Shown: positions 37,836 to 50,894, numbered from the stretch's first letter. The stretch: 64,000 nt of DNA from Lates calcarifer (GCF_001640805.2 NC_066844.1:5953528-6017527); one strand, 5' to 3'. The notes: generated by a model not told the origin, from the sequence alone. Numbers and translations: made by a program.

Positions 37836-38217
37836 AAAGGAATAGTTCAACATTTTGAGAAATTCACTCATTCAATACCACTCTCACATCTGTAGCCTAT
37901 AGTAAATATGAAACTGAGCACAGTTAGCTTAGCATTGTATAAAGACTAGAAACAGTGCTAAAATATGAGATATGCAGTAATATGTTAATTAGTGTGCATT
38001 AGATGTGCTGGTTAGTGGATTTTTGTACGTTTGGACAGAGCCAAGAAAACTGTTTCCCCCATATTTCCAGCATTTATGCATCTTTATGCTAAGCTAAGCT
38101 GCTGGCTCTAGCTTCATAGTGAACAGACAGATACAGTGTGAGAGTCCATTTTCTTGGCAAACTCTCAGCAAGAACGCAAATTAGTGTATTTGCAAAATGT
38201 CAAGCTACTCATCTAAA
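37836..38217. repeat. full palindromic teleost repeat downstream of nmur1
   Basis: The left arm (AAAGGAATAGTTCAACATTTT, later GTTAGCTTAGCATTG) is inverted in the right arm (GCTAAGCTAAGCTGCTGGCT, later GCAAAATGTCAAGC), around a centre near 38020. It lies 48 bp past the nmur1 stop and would therefore be in its 3' UTR. Confidence 0.7.
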
Positions 38218-38264
38218 GTGGTTCTGCATCAGCTGCTTGTTAGCTTATTCAAATCAAATCCCAA

Positions 38265-38695
38265 TTAGAACACAGAGGTCTTGCAGGTCGTCTCTTTACA
38301 TGCGCATGTGAGGATTGCAGTGTCCATGCTCAGCGTAATTTTGGGAGATAGCAAAGGGATGAAAGCATTCAAGTCCTTACCCTCGGCCCGAGCTCTGGAG
38401 CTTGACACAGAGGGATCCAGTAAAATCTTAGGGAAGGGCGGCGAGTCTCTGACAGAGCTGCTGTCATCCGTCTGGGAGCACACAAGTTCCCGGAAACACT
38501 CCCTGAACCGCGTGGAGAGCAGGCTGTAGATGATAGGATTGACCGCAGAGCTGAGGTAGAAGAGGACACCCGACAGGATGTGGACATACTGATAAATATT
38601 GTGCATCATGTCGGTCCACTGGCTGATTGAACTCCACAGGAGCCGCTCGATGTGGAAGGGCGCCCAGCAGACTCCGAACACAGCAACGACGATCG
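38265..38695 (-). CDS. nmur1: nmur1 last coding exon (TM6-TM7, tail)
   Basis: The minus-strand acceptor CCTCTAG precedes 38695. The exon encodes TM6 (VVAVFGVCWAPF), the third outer loop, TM7 with NPIIY, helix 8 (TRFRECFRELVC) and a Ser-rich tail, ending with TAA at 38267-38265. Confidence 0.9.
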
Positions 38696-41600
38696 CTAGA
38701 GGATCAGGCCAGAGAGAAAGCAAGTTGTTTAAAAAGGTTTCATTATTTACAGGTTCAACAGTTTTCTTTCTTGCTTCTCTTATCCATGTTATTTATTTCT
38801 TCAGTGTATTTTGATGACATTTTTCCCCTTTTACTATACCAGACAAGCTGTTCAGATGGAAAGACAAGGATGTACATCTCCCCAGATTGGACATGTGAAG
38901 ATCCAACCAGTGGTTTTTGTATGTAAGTACAATTTGCGTTACTTGGTCTGTTTACATTTATGTACTGCTACCAAAATAACAAATGTAAGATAGGCTTATT
39001 GAATTCAATGCATAGTTAAGGATGAATCCAGTGGTTCCCAACCTTTTTGGGCTTGCACACACTTAACAAATGAAAAGAGAAGAGATTCCCTTCAAGATAA
39101 CCTTCTTTCACTAAAAAGCAAACATTAGAGAAAAGTGAAGAAAATATTACCAATTTGTGGAGCAGAACCTTTGTTTTTTCTTGTCTCCCATCCCCAATAA
39201 TCATTACACAACCCACTATCCTGTCACTCTTTGGAGAGGCTGGAACCCTAAGTTGGGAACCACTAAGGTAGCATTCAGTGATATTCCTTAACAATTATGT
39301 TTTTTTTTTTTTTTTAAGTAAATGGCAGAAGAAATCTTGAAAATGGAAACTCAGTGTGCCATTATCCTGTAATTACCATTCTTGCTGGGCAAATATTTCA
39401 AAAAAAAAAAAAAAAATCATTTAAAAGCCTGTTTTAGCAATGCACACTTATTTAGACATGGCATGTCTAATATTGTCCCATAAAATTTCTCTCAAATGGC
39501 CTAAAAGATAAAAGTGAACACAAAGTCACACAGGTGTAAAAACCCTTAAAAACATTAGTGTTTTATAGTCTTTTCATTCATTACCATTTGTAAATGTGTC
39601 ACTCTGAGCTGCAGAGGATGGTTAACATCATTTGGTGGTGGAGCACTCTTGCATGCCTCTCCTATTAATCCATCAATAATGCTCTCAGGATGCTCTCACT
39701 GAAGGATGTGCAGCAGACACAGGCTGTTTACGATGGTGGACATATGGCATCCACTTAACTGACGTAGGCTTTTCTTTCTTTTTTATTTTTTTGGAAGGGG
39801 AGCTTGGTGGCACTCCACGCACTGCCTAGATATTTATAAATGTGAGAGTGGCAAACATTTGACAGTTAGTTTCTCTTTCCCCAACAACAGAGTTTATGAT
39901 ATATAAATATTCTATATATCTTATATTTTTTGGTTTGAATAATGTTTGGCAGTTTGACTGCTCCAAATCTCCAGATCTTAAAGCTGCTGTGATTAATACT
40001 GTTATATTGACAGTGGATCAGATGACTATATGTGATGTATGTGCACTATTAGGGACAAATCTCCATATACTTATCACCCACCCTGCAGTTCCTAACGGCT
40101 CTGTGGAGCATTTTATAGTCATTTCAGCTTATCGTTTTGAGTTTTACAGTCCCCTTCACTGCTTTTGTTCACTCTAAGAGCTCTCAGGAGTGTTGTTTCT
40201 AGATGTAGCAAGCAGCTATTTTCATCAAAAAACCTCTTGAAAACTCCACTGTGCACAACCTGCTCAGCACTAAATGGCAGACAGACTCAGTCAGTGGCTA
40301 TCTGGTAAACAGTATGGAGCATTTAACAGCTAAAGAGGCCAATGTTTTCCTCATCAGTTAGTGGAGAGAGGACTAGAAGAAGTCACATAATGACACCACA
40401 TGAACGCTACTGTTTCCCTTTGTCTGCTGGGTGTGTAAATAAGCAATAATTAAAAATATAACCTTTATACACTGGCACCACGTGGTCAATTAATGCAGGC
40501 TGAAGCATTTCAAATTGCCTCAGTATCAACAAAGTTCTTTCTTACTTCATATGTGTGACTAACAATCACAAACAGACCTTTTTCTGTCAAATCATCATTT
40601 AGGAACTCAAATGTCAAAGTCATCTTGACTCTTCAGTCTGAGTGTATTTTGATCAGATTTGATTAATGTCAACGGCAGTAAAAGCAAACAACTCAGTACT
40701 ATTGTTTGTCTGTCATCAGGATCTGTTTCATGAGAAAAATATGCATCTTTACCTTTTTCCTGCTCATTTCAGACTAGTGAGATGAACATAGACAAAACAT
40801 GAATAGAGACTTCTCTCAGCTGAAAACACCAGGATTGATTTCACCTTGGAGGACAATAATGTGTTCATGTTGGATTCCATTATTTGAAGTAAGAGGCTGA
40901 TTGAGAAAATGTGGCCTTGAAGATGGATAATAGTGGTGGAAGTGTGATCAGATGATGAATATGTCAATGAAATGAAACCTATTGTACAAACACATCTATT
41001 GTCTGTAATAAAAAAAGTGGAAAGGGTTTACACTGTGGAAGATTAGCCGTATACTGTAAGAACTGTACTGACACTCAACATGAGATCTCTTGAAGTCCCA
41101 GAGCTCAGCGGATGTGAAATAATAAGACTCCCTTCAGAATACAAATGATCCATATAAAGAATGGACAATCTCCTGTCATTACTTGTTCTGTCTTTGAGAA
41201 ACATGTCTTGGCATTGATCGAACAGATTAAAGTAGATCTGCTCTCATCACAGCAGCAGTCTGCATGTTTTCTGAGGAGAGAGAGAAAAAACTCACAGAGC
41301 ATCTTGATGACCTGTCTCCTGCGCCCACTCTCCACGCTGATCTTCCTTCGAGTGTTGCTGCTGCAGTTCTTTCCCAGGCTCCCACGGGGCTGCCGTGTTT
41401 CTCTGCCCAGGTGAAGACCCATCACCAGGTACAGCATGCTAATCACCATCATGGGGACAAAGTAGAAGCACACAGTGGTGACCTGCATGACCATGTTATA
41501 GATCCACAGGGGCTTCAACACAGTGCATATGGCCGACTCCTCCTTCCTCTCTGGCAGGTAGAAGATGCCATGCAGCGAGGTGTTGGGGATGGCGCAGATC

Positions 41601-42142
41601 ATTGACACCACCCACACGATGGTGATGACCTGCTTGGCGTGCTGATTAGTCGACAAGTATCGTGTTTTGAGTGGGTGCACCACAGCTATGTACCGCTCCA
41701 CGCTCAGAGCTGTCACATTGAGGATTGAGGCGAAGCAGACCGTCTCAAAGAGGAAGGTCTTGAAGTAGCAGCCACCCTCACCGAAGGGGAACGGGTAGTT
41801 CTGCCACAGGTCATAAATCTCCAGGGGCATCCCAAACAAAAGCACGAGGAGGTCCGACACAGCGAGGCTCAGCAGGTAGAGGTTGGTGGGGTTTCGCATC
41901 TTCTTGTGCTTTGCTATCACTGCACATGTGAGCAGATTTCCAGACAAGCCAATGAGGAAGATGAGAAGGTAAACACTAGTCACCTGGAGGAAAAAGGGAG
42001 ATCTTTTGGGACCCAGGATTTCAAAGAGGTTGACTTCAGTGGACTGGTCGTTGGTGTAATTCCCGGTGCCGTTTGGTGGCATGCTGGTATTGGGGAACAG
42101 TTTGGATATGTTTGAAGAGGAGCCCTGCACATAGAGCTCCAT
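38265..42142 (-). CDS. nmur1: neuromedin U receptor 1 (class A GPCR)
   Basis: Two coding exons, 42142-41296 and 38695-38265, give 425 residues, close to the usual length of NMUR1. Seven membrane segments can be traced. The N-terminus has four N-glycosylation sequons (N11, N18, N24, N28). C125 and C206 are the expected extracellular disulfide pair. ERY (149-151) is in the DRY position, CWAPF is at 292-296, and NPIIY is at 335-339. The segments FETVCFASILNVTALSVERY, IPNTSLHGI and SQWTD resemble NMUR1 more than NMUR2, from memory. The ligand would be neuromedin U or S, coupling to Gq with calcium release at the plasma membrane. The intron falls at the start of TM6 after KML, in phase 1. An in-frame ATG 14 codons upstream (42184) is ignored because a splice acceptor lies between it and 42142. 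Which teleost paralogue this is cannot be told. Confidence 0.93.
39029..39265. mobile_element. hAT-like non-autonomous element in the nmur1 intron
   Basis: It begins CAGTGGTTCCCAACCTTTTT and ends AAGTTGGGAACCACTA, inverted ends of about 15 bp. The interior is not coding. No clear 8-bp duplication is seen. Confidence 0.6.
40075..40460 (+). repeat. dispersed repeat, copy A (nmur1 intron)
   Basis: Shares, in the same order, CTGCAGTTCCT, CACTGTGCACAACCTGCTC, a GCTAAAGAGGCC segment, ATGAACGCTA.TGTTTC and TGTAAATAAGCA with 51045-51475. Recognisable as a teleost dispersed repeat; its class is not known to me. Confidence 0.5.
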
Positions 42143-42156
42143 TTCAGAGAGGAAAG
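41296..42156 (-). CDS. nmur1: nmur1 first coding exon (TM1-TM5)
   Basis: On the minus strand the acceptor CTGTTGTTTCTTCAG ends just before 42156, and the start ATG follows 14 bases later at 42142 (CTGAAATGG). The exon carries the N-terminus, TM1-5 and the third intracellular loop, ending ...RQVIKML plus one base before a GTGAGT donor at 41295. Confidence 0.92.
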
Positions 42157-42576
42157 CTGAAGAAACAACAGGAGATGTCAACACATCCTGTGCTGATGTC
42201 TGAGTTCGTTTAACACCAGGGTCCTGCTATAAACAGAAACACAGGAAGATGAAACAAAATGTGCCATCAGAGGAGGATTTTATCTGATTAAAGGCCCTAT
42301 GATGATGCCTACTGGGGTCAAACTTCAATTAAATATTTTTTCCTTGTTTCATAAGTCACCTTTTCAACTGAAACTCTGTGATTTACATATGACCGTGATT
42401 AAAATGGAGGATAATTTTCACCAACCTAGTATGGAGAGCTCCAACTAACTATTTTCTTTGGTGATTAATCTGCCGTTTCTTTCTTGGCATTTTTAAAGTC
42501 CTTGTTTTATACAACCATCTGTAGGAAACCCAAAGGCTAAGAAAAGAAAAGCAGCAAATCTTTACATCTGAGAGAC

Positions 42577-42598
42577 TTTTTTTTTTTTTTTTTTTTTT
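42577..42598. repeat. poly(T) run
   Basis: Twenty-two consecutive T bases in the intron between the nmur1 non-coding and coding exons. Confidence 0.95.
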
Positions 42599-43545
42599 GA
42601 TGGAAATGATTATCAGAATAGTTGTGGATTGATTTTAACTCTACTACTAGTTTCCATTCTACATATTATCCCTTAGAGAACAAATAAAATTTGGCATCCC
42701 TCCCATTTTAAAAGAAATGCTTAATTTTTCAGGGAATAAGCACCAGCAGGCAGAAAAGGAGCCCAGCATTTTCATGTGAGGAATTGAAAATTTTTGAAAA
42801 ACTAAACGATTGCCTGCCAGCTAGTTATACACACGTCACGGGACATAATGAAACTATAACCTGCAGCAGCAAAGAAATGAAACCTGATTTTCACCAAATT
42901 ATGTCTCTTTTTTTCTCTCCAGGGCATCACTGACTCCTGGTGACAAAAGAAATTTTCAGTTGGTCATGGATGATGAAGAAACAATTTAGCTGAAAAATAC
43001 ACGTTTGCCTCGCACTGAAATGGCAGATTCCCCCTGTGGGTTGAGGGATATTGCTTTTACTGAAGCACTGATATGGTTCAAGTCATTCTCATCAGCTGGT
43101 GAGTGTTGAGGATAATTGGCATTACATACACGGTACTGATAGATGCTAATGACTTCTTCTAGAAGGTTAATTAACGTTGCAACATCTCGTGCTTCATCTG
43201 CAAATCCAAGGTTATGTGACTAATTCAGTGGGAGCCCCATTGTTGGAATTAACCTTAAAGACTCAACATAATATTCCTCTAATATGTCTATGCTTCGTTA
43301 TAACCTGCCTGTGATGTACCAGGTAGATATAATGGCATTCAAATTGGTAACTTTAATATTTGTGCGTAAAATGTTTAATATTACTTATTGAGAAATTAGG
43401 GTTGATTAAATGTTAGTTACGCTTTTGCAAACAGTTAGACAAGCAAATAAATACGCAAATACAACGATATATGCAGAATATTTCTTGATAAAACATTAGC
43501 TTCTAAGTTTTGTTTAAAATATTTACAATAGAGGTAAATCCTCAC

Positions 43546-43850
43546 CTGGACGCTGCTGCTGTTCTGCCAGCCGCTTCTCACAGCGCGCTGCCCTGTGTGG
43601 TCATGACTGAAGGTGAGGTAACAAATGAGCGCAAACAAGGCAAATAAACGTATCACTAACAGATGCAAAAGTTGATGGACGCGCTTCAGCTTCAGGTCAG
43701 ACAGCAGAGAAGAAGAGGAGAGGGGAGGACCGTAACTGCGCTGTAGCCACGTCCCCTTCAGACAGAGATCAAACTGCTGAGATGTAAAGAAGAGGAGAGA
43801 GAGGGAGGCACAGAGAGGGGGGGGGGGGATGGAGAGAGATGAGACCATGC
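43546..43850 (-). other. nmur1: candidate non-coding first exon of nmur1
   Basis: On the minus strand CGTCCAG|GTGAGG at 43546/43545 is a consensus donor. It could pair with the acceptor just upstream of the nmur1 start codon, across a 1.4-kb intron. The 5' limit is unknown; a 12-base C run (minus strand) lies at about 43817-43828. No TATA box is obvious. Confidence 0.4.
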
Positions 43851-46490
43851 ATTTGCTTAATTTATGTTGGACGGCACGGAGGAGCTTTCATTCACAAAAA
43901 AACAGAGGTAATGGGTAAATAAAATTTCTGTACAGGAATAAGCCCTGCAGCAGTAGCAGTTTTTTGTTATCTTTTAAAAAGTGATAAAATACTATTGTGT
44001 AGGAAACATCAGGGACTGTGGAGACATTTTTAAAGGGTGACGGGAATCAGAGAAGGGGGAGGGTTATGTATTTTAATTTTGCTGGAAGGAAGGTTGTCTA
44101 TATTTTTGGGTAGAGCAGAATTATGTGTTCCCCTGCATGCATGACTGGATCTAACCCTCTATGGCGATCCCGAGGCAAAACTGAACTACTGGTCTCATAT
44201 TATCCCCAGTACTTTCCACTCGTTGTGTACTTTGTTCAGCTTTATGCGATGCTCCCTGTTCCCCCATGTTCGCTGTGTGGTAATTAGATTAAATACACTT
44301 TAACATAAGAATACGAAGCAACAACAAGCAAAAGACTAAAATAACTTAGCGAGGCCTTGAAACTAAGATGTAATGTATGTGATTTCCCCAAACTATTTTC
44401 CATAGAAGAAAAGTTGACAGTATTTTAAGTCTGTCTTAAACCAATAGTGAAGTGCCCATGTAATCACCGAAACAGATTTTATCATTCTGTTTAAAATGGC
44501 AATCCAGAGATCTTCTGATGGGGGACATAATCCAAATCGTTCTGTACAAAAATAGATTCTAATCTTAAGTAAGAGGCTCAAATTGATTCCTTCCTAAGTT
44601 TTTTAATATAAAATTCCCTCTTCAGCGTACTGTCCCTGCGTGTATGCGTGTCGTCATTTAAAAAAACGACCCCATAGGTCATCTGTGTGGCAACCAGCCA
44701 CAGTTACATTTTATTGTTAGGCGAGCTCTTATGACTGTAGTAATAATGACAGGAGCCCTATAATGTGCCATAGAGAGCGAGAAAGTCTGTGTTAGCAAGA
44801 GTTTGGGGTGGATGGAGAGAGAGGAGGGAGGGAGATAAAACACAGGAGACTATTGTTCATTTCCCATGTGAAACCTGTACTCTATGTTCTTTTATCATTC
44901 CACAGCCTTAACCACATTTTATTATTGTAACATGACAATTTAGGTCATCTAATCTTAGTAGTCTTATTTCAACCCAAACAATGATCCTTTCCAAATTAGT
45001 TGTCTTTCTGCCAAAACCTAACCATGTTATTGTAACCATGGTGACCAAAATATGGCACTCTACCACCTTTGGCGTGCTGTTTCAGGAAACAATCTTAAGG
45101 GGTCGTATCAGAGAGTAGAGACAATCTATATGATCGTTCAGGCCAGAGGACTTGTTGGGATTTAGTCTCTCAACACGCACCTGTAAACACAATAGAAGGA
45201 TCTCTGCATGATTAAAGAAAGCTCAGTGTCAGTGACCATTGGTTAAACACAGAGTTGAAAAACTGTGAACCTCTCCTTTAAATTAGCAGAAATTAGTTGA
45301 TAACCCTGCTTGGCCAAACTGGTAATCTAGCCCTGTCTGTATGTATGGACAAAGGTTTTGGAGCAGAAAACATCAAAAGAGCTGTTTCAGCTGCATCAGT
45401 TCGCCCTCAGAATGCCCTCCAGATGTGACATTGACTAAAAAATACAAGTCAAAGGTGTAAATGTAGAAGAATATTTCATGAAGACTGCTCAAAAGAACTT
45501 GCCCTTTGGTAGAAGTACAGTAGTATGAGAAGTGGAACTTTGAGTGCCTGTTGGTAAGTGTGTTTCACAAGATATATCCCAGGGTTGCATTTGAAAATGA
45601 AACGGGTTGTAGCAAAATGTGATACTACAGCAGCCTCCATTTAACACAGGCTGCAAAGTGCTGTTTGCCTTGCAGTATCTAGTTTGCAGTCATTAGGAGA
45701 AGGAGACAGGCTTATTTATAACTTAGCTGCAATTAAACCAAACAAACAAACCATAATCAACCTGGTATCCATTACACTATATGAAAAATAAATTCATAAT
45801 AAACTCATCTGTCTGGTGGAGTATTGAACACATGGACTTTCTCCTTATTAAGAAATGACATAGGTGATGAAAATGAAAATGAAAAGACTGTCCATAAAAA
45901 ACATTCCCAGAGGTCATTTGTGCAAACAGTTTATTATGATCCATGTTTTATTTTATTGTTGTACATTGTCTAGCAGTTGCAGGAGACAGCATCAGTCTTC
46001 AGTGAGCATACCACGTGTATACCATCGTAACCATGACGACAAAAGCCCATGATGCCAGCTGCAGCCGAAAACAACAGACCAAAATAGTAAAGTTGTGGGT
46101 CAAGTCAGTTGGCAATGAGTGCAGCGACAAGCTACAGCCAATGAGAGCACAAGAGACAGGTGGAGAGAAACCTGGGGGAGGTGGTGTACAACAGCAACAA
46201 GCATTGCATATTCTTTTCTTTTTCTTCCTCGTCAAGTTTTGTGTGTGGTATCTTGTCATTTCCTGTGTCACTTCCTGCGTGTGTTTTAATGATGAAAGGT
46301 AGTTTGGAGACCTAACAGACTCCTGGTTAAGATAGGTCATGTCGTGTGCAAACCACAAGGATTTCAAGATTCCTGACAGCAAGCAGTTTAGTACAAACAG
46401 TGCTGCAATCTGACAGTTTTGAAAGTCATGCAGCGTGTACGTGACATACTCTGTTACCTATTCCATAGTGACTTTCTTCCAGTGTCTGTG
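43851..46490. other. gene-free stretch upstream of nmur1
   Basis: Probably contains the nmur1 promoter near its left end. Purine-rich GGAGAGAG tracts occur around 44040 and 44815. No exon or recognisable repeat is supported. Confidence 0.4.
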
Positions 46491-46494
46491 ATTG

Positions 46495-46935
46495 TCTGAC
46501 TGGAAGCAGGTGTGTCAGAGCAGAGCCACACCAGCTGTATCTCATCACCGTAATCAGTCCCTCTACAAATACCCAGCTCTGCCGCTACCACACTGTCACA
46601 TCTCAGCCTGTGCTTCAGGTAGTCAAAGTTGAACCTTTCTTGCAACTTACTGTTGCTTTAGCCTGTTACCTGTGGCTCGTACCCTGACCGTTCTCTCCTT
46701 CCCCCTGCATATCTGTCTGCTCTGACTCCAGCCCCTGGCTCCTTGCCTTGTCTCACTGGCTACCCTCAATGTCCTTGTGATCCCTTCTCCCACTGTTTCA
46801 CCAGCCATCTCACAAACCTGCTGTGCTGGTCTCCACCCTCCACAGCACCATCCTCACTGTCTTTAATAAATCATCTTGGAACCTACAAGTTGTCTACCTC
46901 CTTGTCTGTGTCTGCATCTGGGTTCACTAGTGCAG
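46495..46935 (+). mobile_element. LTR-like remnant of a Ty3/gypsy-type retrotransposon
   Basis: A C/T-rich block with AATAAA at 46865, followed by TCATCTTGGAACCTACAAG and ending TGTCTGCATCTGGGTTCACT. This order (pyrimidine-rich region, AATAAA, then a CTGCAT-TGGGTTC end) matches LTRs of fish gypsy elements as I remember them. No gag or pol is present alongside, so it would be a solo or broken LTR. Confidence 0.4.
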
Positions 46936-48949
46936 GAGCTCCACAAATCAGTATATTTTACTATCTCTCACTATGACAACTACATTAGCTAACTTGCATG
47001 CAACTTGCAGTAAATTACTTCTAATAATTGACTATATTTTGGTGTTTTCATGTATTTGTTGAGTGGCTTACAATCTGTGATGTGGCATTTGTACAAATGT
47101 ACACCACGCAACTTGTAAATTTGTCAATAAAACCAAAGCTATGCTCACAGAAAACTAATACATTTAAAATAAATCAAATGTCCTGGAGTCATGGGGTAGA
47201 AGTACACTTATGGGAAATTCAAACCACAGTGTGAGTAGTCCTGCAGGACTGTATGGATGCTACCACAATGTTGTCCTCAGCAGGCTGTGGAGACATTTCC
47301 CGCCAGCCACAGAGATGTTTGATTGGAAAAACTTTTTTACAAGGTTCAGTTTGGAGTTCTACTTTCCTGAGTTTGTTTACAAACACCAAAGTTTTCCTGT
47401 ATGTGTTTTGTTTAACTCTGTAATTGTGTCAGAAAAGGAAGTTTTACGACAGCTGGCCTGTGAGTAACTGAAGAGAAAATAAATATGACATCAGTGAAAA
47501 ACCTCCACAAACTGAGATTCATTGGCACTGAGCACTTGACTAATACAGTCTTGGATCCTTTGTCCTCCTTTTGACAGCAAAGGTCACATGTACAGGCACT
47601 ATCAGTTCATAAGCATGCATTCATACATAACACATGAAACTGCTCTGTTATCAGTTTGGAGTAAAATTTGGTCAACATCACTCCAAAAACAGACTGTGCA
47701 CTAATCTGCTCTGTCAATATGTTGGTGTCCATTTTAAATAACTAACTAACTGCTGCGTTTCTGTGTGTATAACTATTCAGACTGTGTCGTTGAAGAGCGA
47801 CTGACCTACTTACTTCAAATCCATTCTCTCCTCAAAGACTGTTACTTATGTGATACGCAGAAAGTTGTGATTCTCATTAGTATTCATTCCTTGACTTTCC
47901 CCATTTTGTGTAACCAGCACCTTGCTTAACCACGGTCTGTTTTCTCAAACTAACTTTTTTTTAAAACCCTATCTCATCCATGCTGTTTTTATTAATTAGT
48001 TTAAGTCACTGTCAGACACCTCTCTTGAAGATATTTGTTTTGTTATGTTTTTAATGAGGTTCTAAATTGGTTATTTTCCCTTTTATAGAACTGTAAACCC
48101 ACTTAGTAGAGGGGAACATTTCTGTAGCATGAATTTATGCCAGTTGTTGTATAATGCATAAAATCCCAATTGGAAATGTATTTGGGATTTGGAAGAAACA
48201 CCAGAATATATTCATGATATTTGGCAGACACTCTCCGACACATCAACTTACAGTCCTGCTCAGAATTCATGATGAAGTCGATGCTATCAAATCAAATGAT
48301 AATTGACATTTGCTAGCGATCCGATAACCCCAGTTTATTAGTATCCTGATTGTGTACAAACTGCTTTAGGGAAATAACTTGTGTGCTGAAAGAACAAGCT
48401 TGAACTAATTCTGTGGAATAGATTTCTATTTAATTAGTTCACAAGAGTCTGAAGAGTACTTTGCTTGCTATAAAAAGAGAGTGCAGTGTAGAATATAGAG
48501 ACTCTGCATACTGCAACAAATTTTTAGAAAGAGAAGAGACAGCAGCCAAGATAGTGAACCTTTATTCGGATGTGCTGGACCCCAGGAAGCTATGGAAAGC
48601 AGCACTGAGGCGATTCAACATGGGAGTGTTTGAGTGTCTGTTGCACTAGTCTGACTCCCTGCACTTTCAGCAAAAGAAAGACTAGATACCAACCATTCAG
48701 TGCAGGTAACCCATGCCAGTAAAAATAAACAGGCAGAGCTTTAAACACAACTCACAACATGTGTACTGCTGATTCTGAATAAGCATCTCAAATGGGGTTT
48801 TGCATGTTTCCGGTCAGCTCTCTGTGTTGTACACAAACAACTGGTCAATAGCTTTCACATTTCTGACCAGCCTCTGACACCCCCATGTATTGTTCCTCGT
48901 GGAGGCATTTTATGTTAATTGATGTGCATACAGCTGCATGTACACAGGA
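46936..48949. other. gene-free stretch
   Basis: AT-rich DNA without a supported exon. A 62-codon open frame at 48461-48649 has no start context, splice site or homology that I recognise. Confidence 0.4.
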
Positions 48950-49155
48950 ATAATAGCGGGATATTGCTCCCATTCAGCCATGAGAGCAATAATGAGGTCA
49001 GCTACAGATGATGATAGGTGTTAAGGCCTGGTTCACAGTGAGTGTTTCATTTCATCTCAAACATGATGGATGGGCCTGAGGTCAGGGCTCTGTGCAGGCC
49101 AGTCAAGTGCTTCCATGTCGAACTGAGAAAACCATTTCTTTATGGAGCTCTCTGG
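48950..49155 (-). pseudogene. Tc1/mariner transposase fossil, copy 1
   Basis: Minus-strand translation gives WFSQFDMEALDWPAQSPDLR followed by PIHHV and a stop, then DEMKH. This is the DWPAQSPDLNPIE-LWDE region of Tc1 transposases, with the Trp after PI-x-x-V/L replaced by TGA. Further in-frame stops follow. Similarity to the second copy starts abruptly at GCTCCATA. Confidence 0.7.
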
Positions 49156-50880
49156 CCTCATTAGCCATGTAAGCAGCTTAGCAGGAATGGTATCTTTTTT
49201 GAAGTAAGGGCAAAAAACGGAATATTCTGTGCATCTAAATGTTTTGTGTGACACATTATCAGCTTTTAAATTGATATGGCATCCAATTTACAGATTCTGA
49301 TATGGACCAACATTATCATCCACTCGGAGCTGAGCTTCTGTTCCATAGCTTCCTGGTCTCTATCAACTCTAGGGGGAAATATCTGGATCTTTAGCTGCTG
49401 AATTCTCCACTGAGTTGAGCAGGTAGTGTACGGTCGGTTTTTGACTGAAAATGAATCAAGGCAGTAAATTTGTTGGACCAAAACAATGAGCTGGATGAAG
49501 CTTTAAAGCTGTGCTGAGAGGAGCTGCAAAATCAGGTTGTTATTGTCTGTTGATTTTCACTGTGAACCACACCACTCACAGACACAGTCGTCAAGTGATT
49601 ACTACCTAGGGGGCAATGGGAGTTCAGAAGTGTCTCTGACTTGATTTTTGGTGGATTTTTCAGCTGTTCGTTGTGGATGTTAGTTCATCTGTCCCATCGT
49701 CTAAACTCTCTGTCTCTGAGACTTTTATTAAAAGTTTGATAACTCTGAGATAAAACCCAAGCTGGTGTCAGCTCAGTTGTGTTCATGTCTCCATCAGATG
49801 CCTGATTGTAGGTTTCTATCTAAAACTGAGGCTGATGGAGCATGTGCAGTGATGATGAGGATGATGATGATGGTGGTCTGTGGAAATAAACTGAAGTGAA
49901 AAACTAAAAGTCTATAGAACGTTAATCTAGCCGTGCAGTATCACAATAGTCTGAGCTGATTACTGCCCACTTCTGGGTTCTGTCTCGGTCAAATGCTGCA
50001 GGTGATACAAAGGATGAACCTGCGTGAGCAAACACTGTTTTTATCTGAGAACTACAAGTTCATCCCAGTCCTGTTTTTTTTTACGTCATCTAGAGAACAA
50101 CTAACAAGAACCAGGCAACTGTTAAGCTTTATATGAACAATTACAGTGTCAGTACCTATTCAATACAACACATAAAAAATGAAAATAATCTGAATGTTCG
50201 ATGCAGTCATGGCAAGAGGCAGCGATAGTCATTTATAGGCCTTTGATAAAACACAGAGTGCAAGTGTTGTGTTTACCTGAAAAGTGGAGCTCTGAAAGCA
50301 AATCACTCAAAGAAACAAAAAAAATACATCAGTCTTTATTGGAGGTCGCCAACAGAGGGCACAATAAGTTCAGGTTACAGACACTTGACTGTACACACCT
50401 CCACAAAGAACAAAGAGTATTGTGTATAGATGCATGACATGGCTGTCATTTATAACCAAATTTATTTTGATACAGCACCCATCAGTTAAGCAGGTGTAGT
50501 ATCCAACAATTAATCATAATACAGAGTTTTATATCTGACACTGTAGATTAAAGGCTGGTAAGTACGAGTGAAATGTTCCCTGGACCCTGACATCTAACTA
50601 TAAATTGAGAAACCTGTCTGTTGATTTTCATGATAGCCGTGAACTTCAAACTTTGCAGGTGCATTGCTGAGGACCATAGGAAGTGCAGTGTCAACTGCGA
50701 AGTTATTTGGTTGAGTGTATCTTGGGAAAACATCAAAAGTCTTTTTTCTACATCAGTAGAAAAAAAGAAAAAAGTGGAAAAGTGGCTGCTAGCTCCAGCA
50801 GCTGCAAGTTGGATTAACACAGGACAAGCAACCAAACTCTACCAGCAGGCAAATTTTGAACAGGCCCTGCATTAGTGTAT
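49156..50880. other. gene-free stretch
   Basis: No exon, RNA gene or recognisable transposon is supported. GATGATGAGGATGATGATGATGG near 49851 is a short GAT repeat. Confidence 0.4.
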
Positions 50881-50894
50881 TAAAAAAAAAAAAA

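Noticed and set aside
38281..38926. Plus-strand frames across nmur1 exon 2 and its intron
   Set aside because: Antisense shadows of the receptor exon.
41145..41605. Plus-strand frames across nmur1 exon 1
   Set aside because: Antisense shadows; the minus strand encodes the GPCR.
42143..42184. In-frame upstream ATG extending nmur1 by 14 residues
   Set aside because: A splice acceptor lies between it and the next Met, and the added peptide has no family counterpart.
45999..46382. 127-codon minus-strand frame
   Set aside because: No recognisable domain, splice context or coding composition.
48461..48649. 62-codon frame with EREETAAKIVNLYSDVLDPR considered as an exon
   Set aside because: No acceptor or donor at sensible positions and no family recognised.
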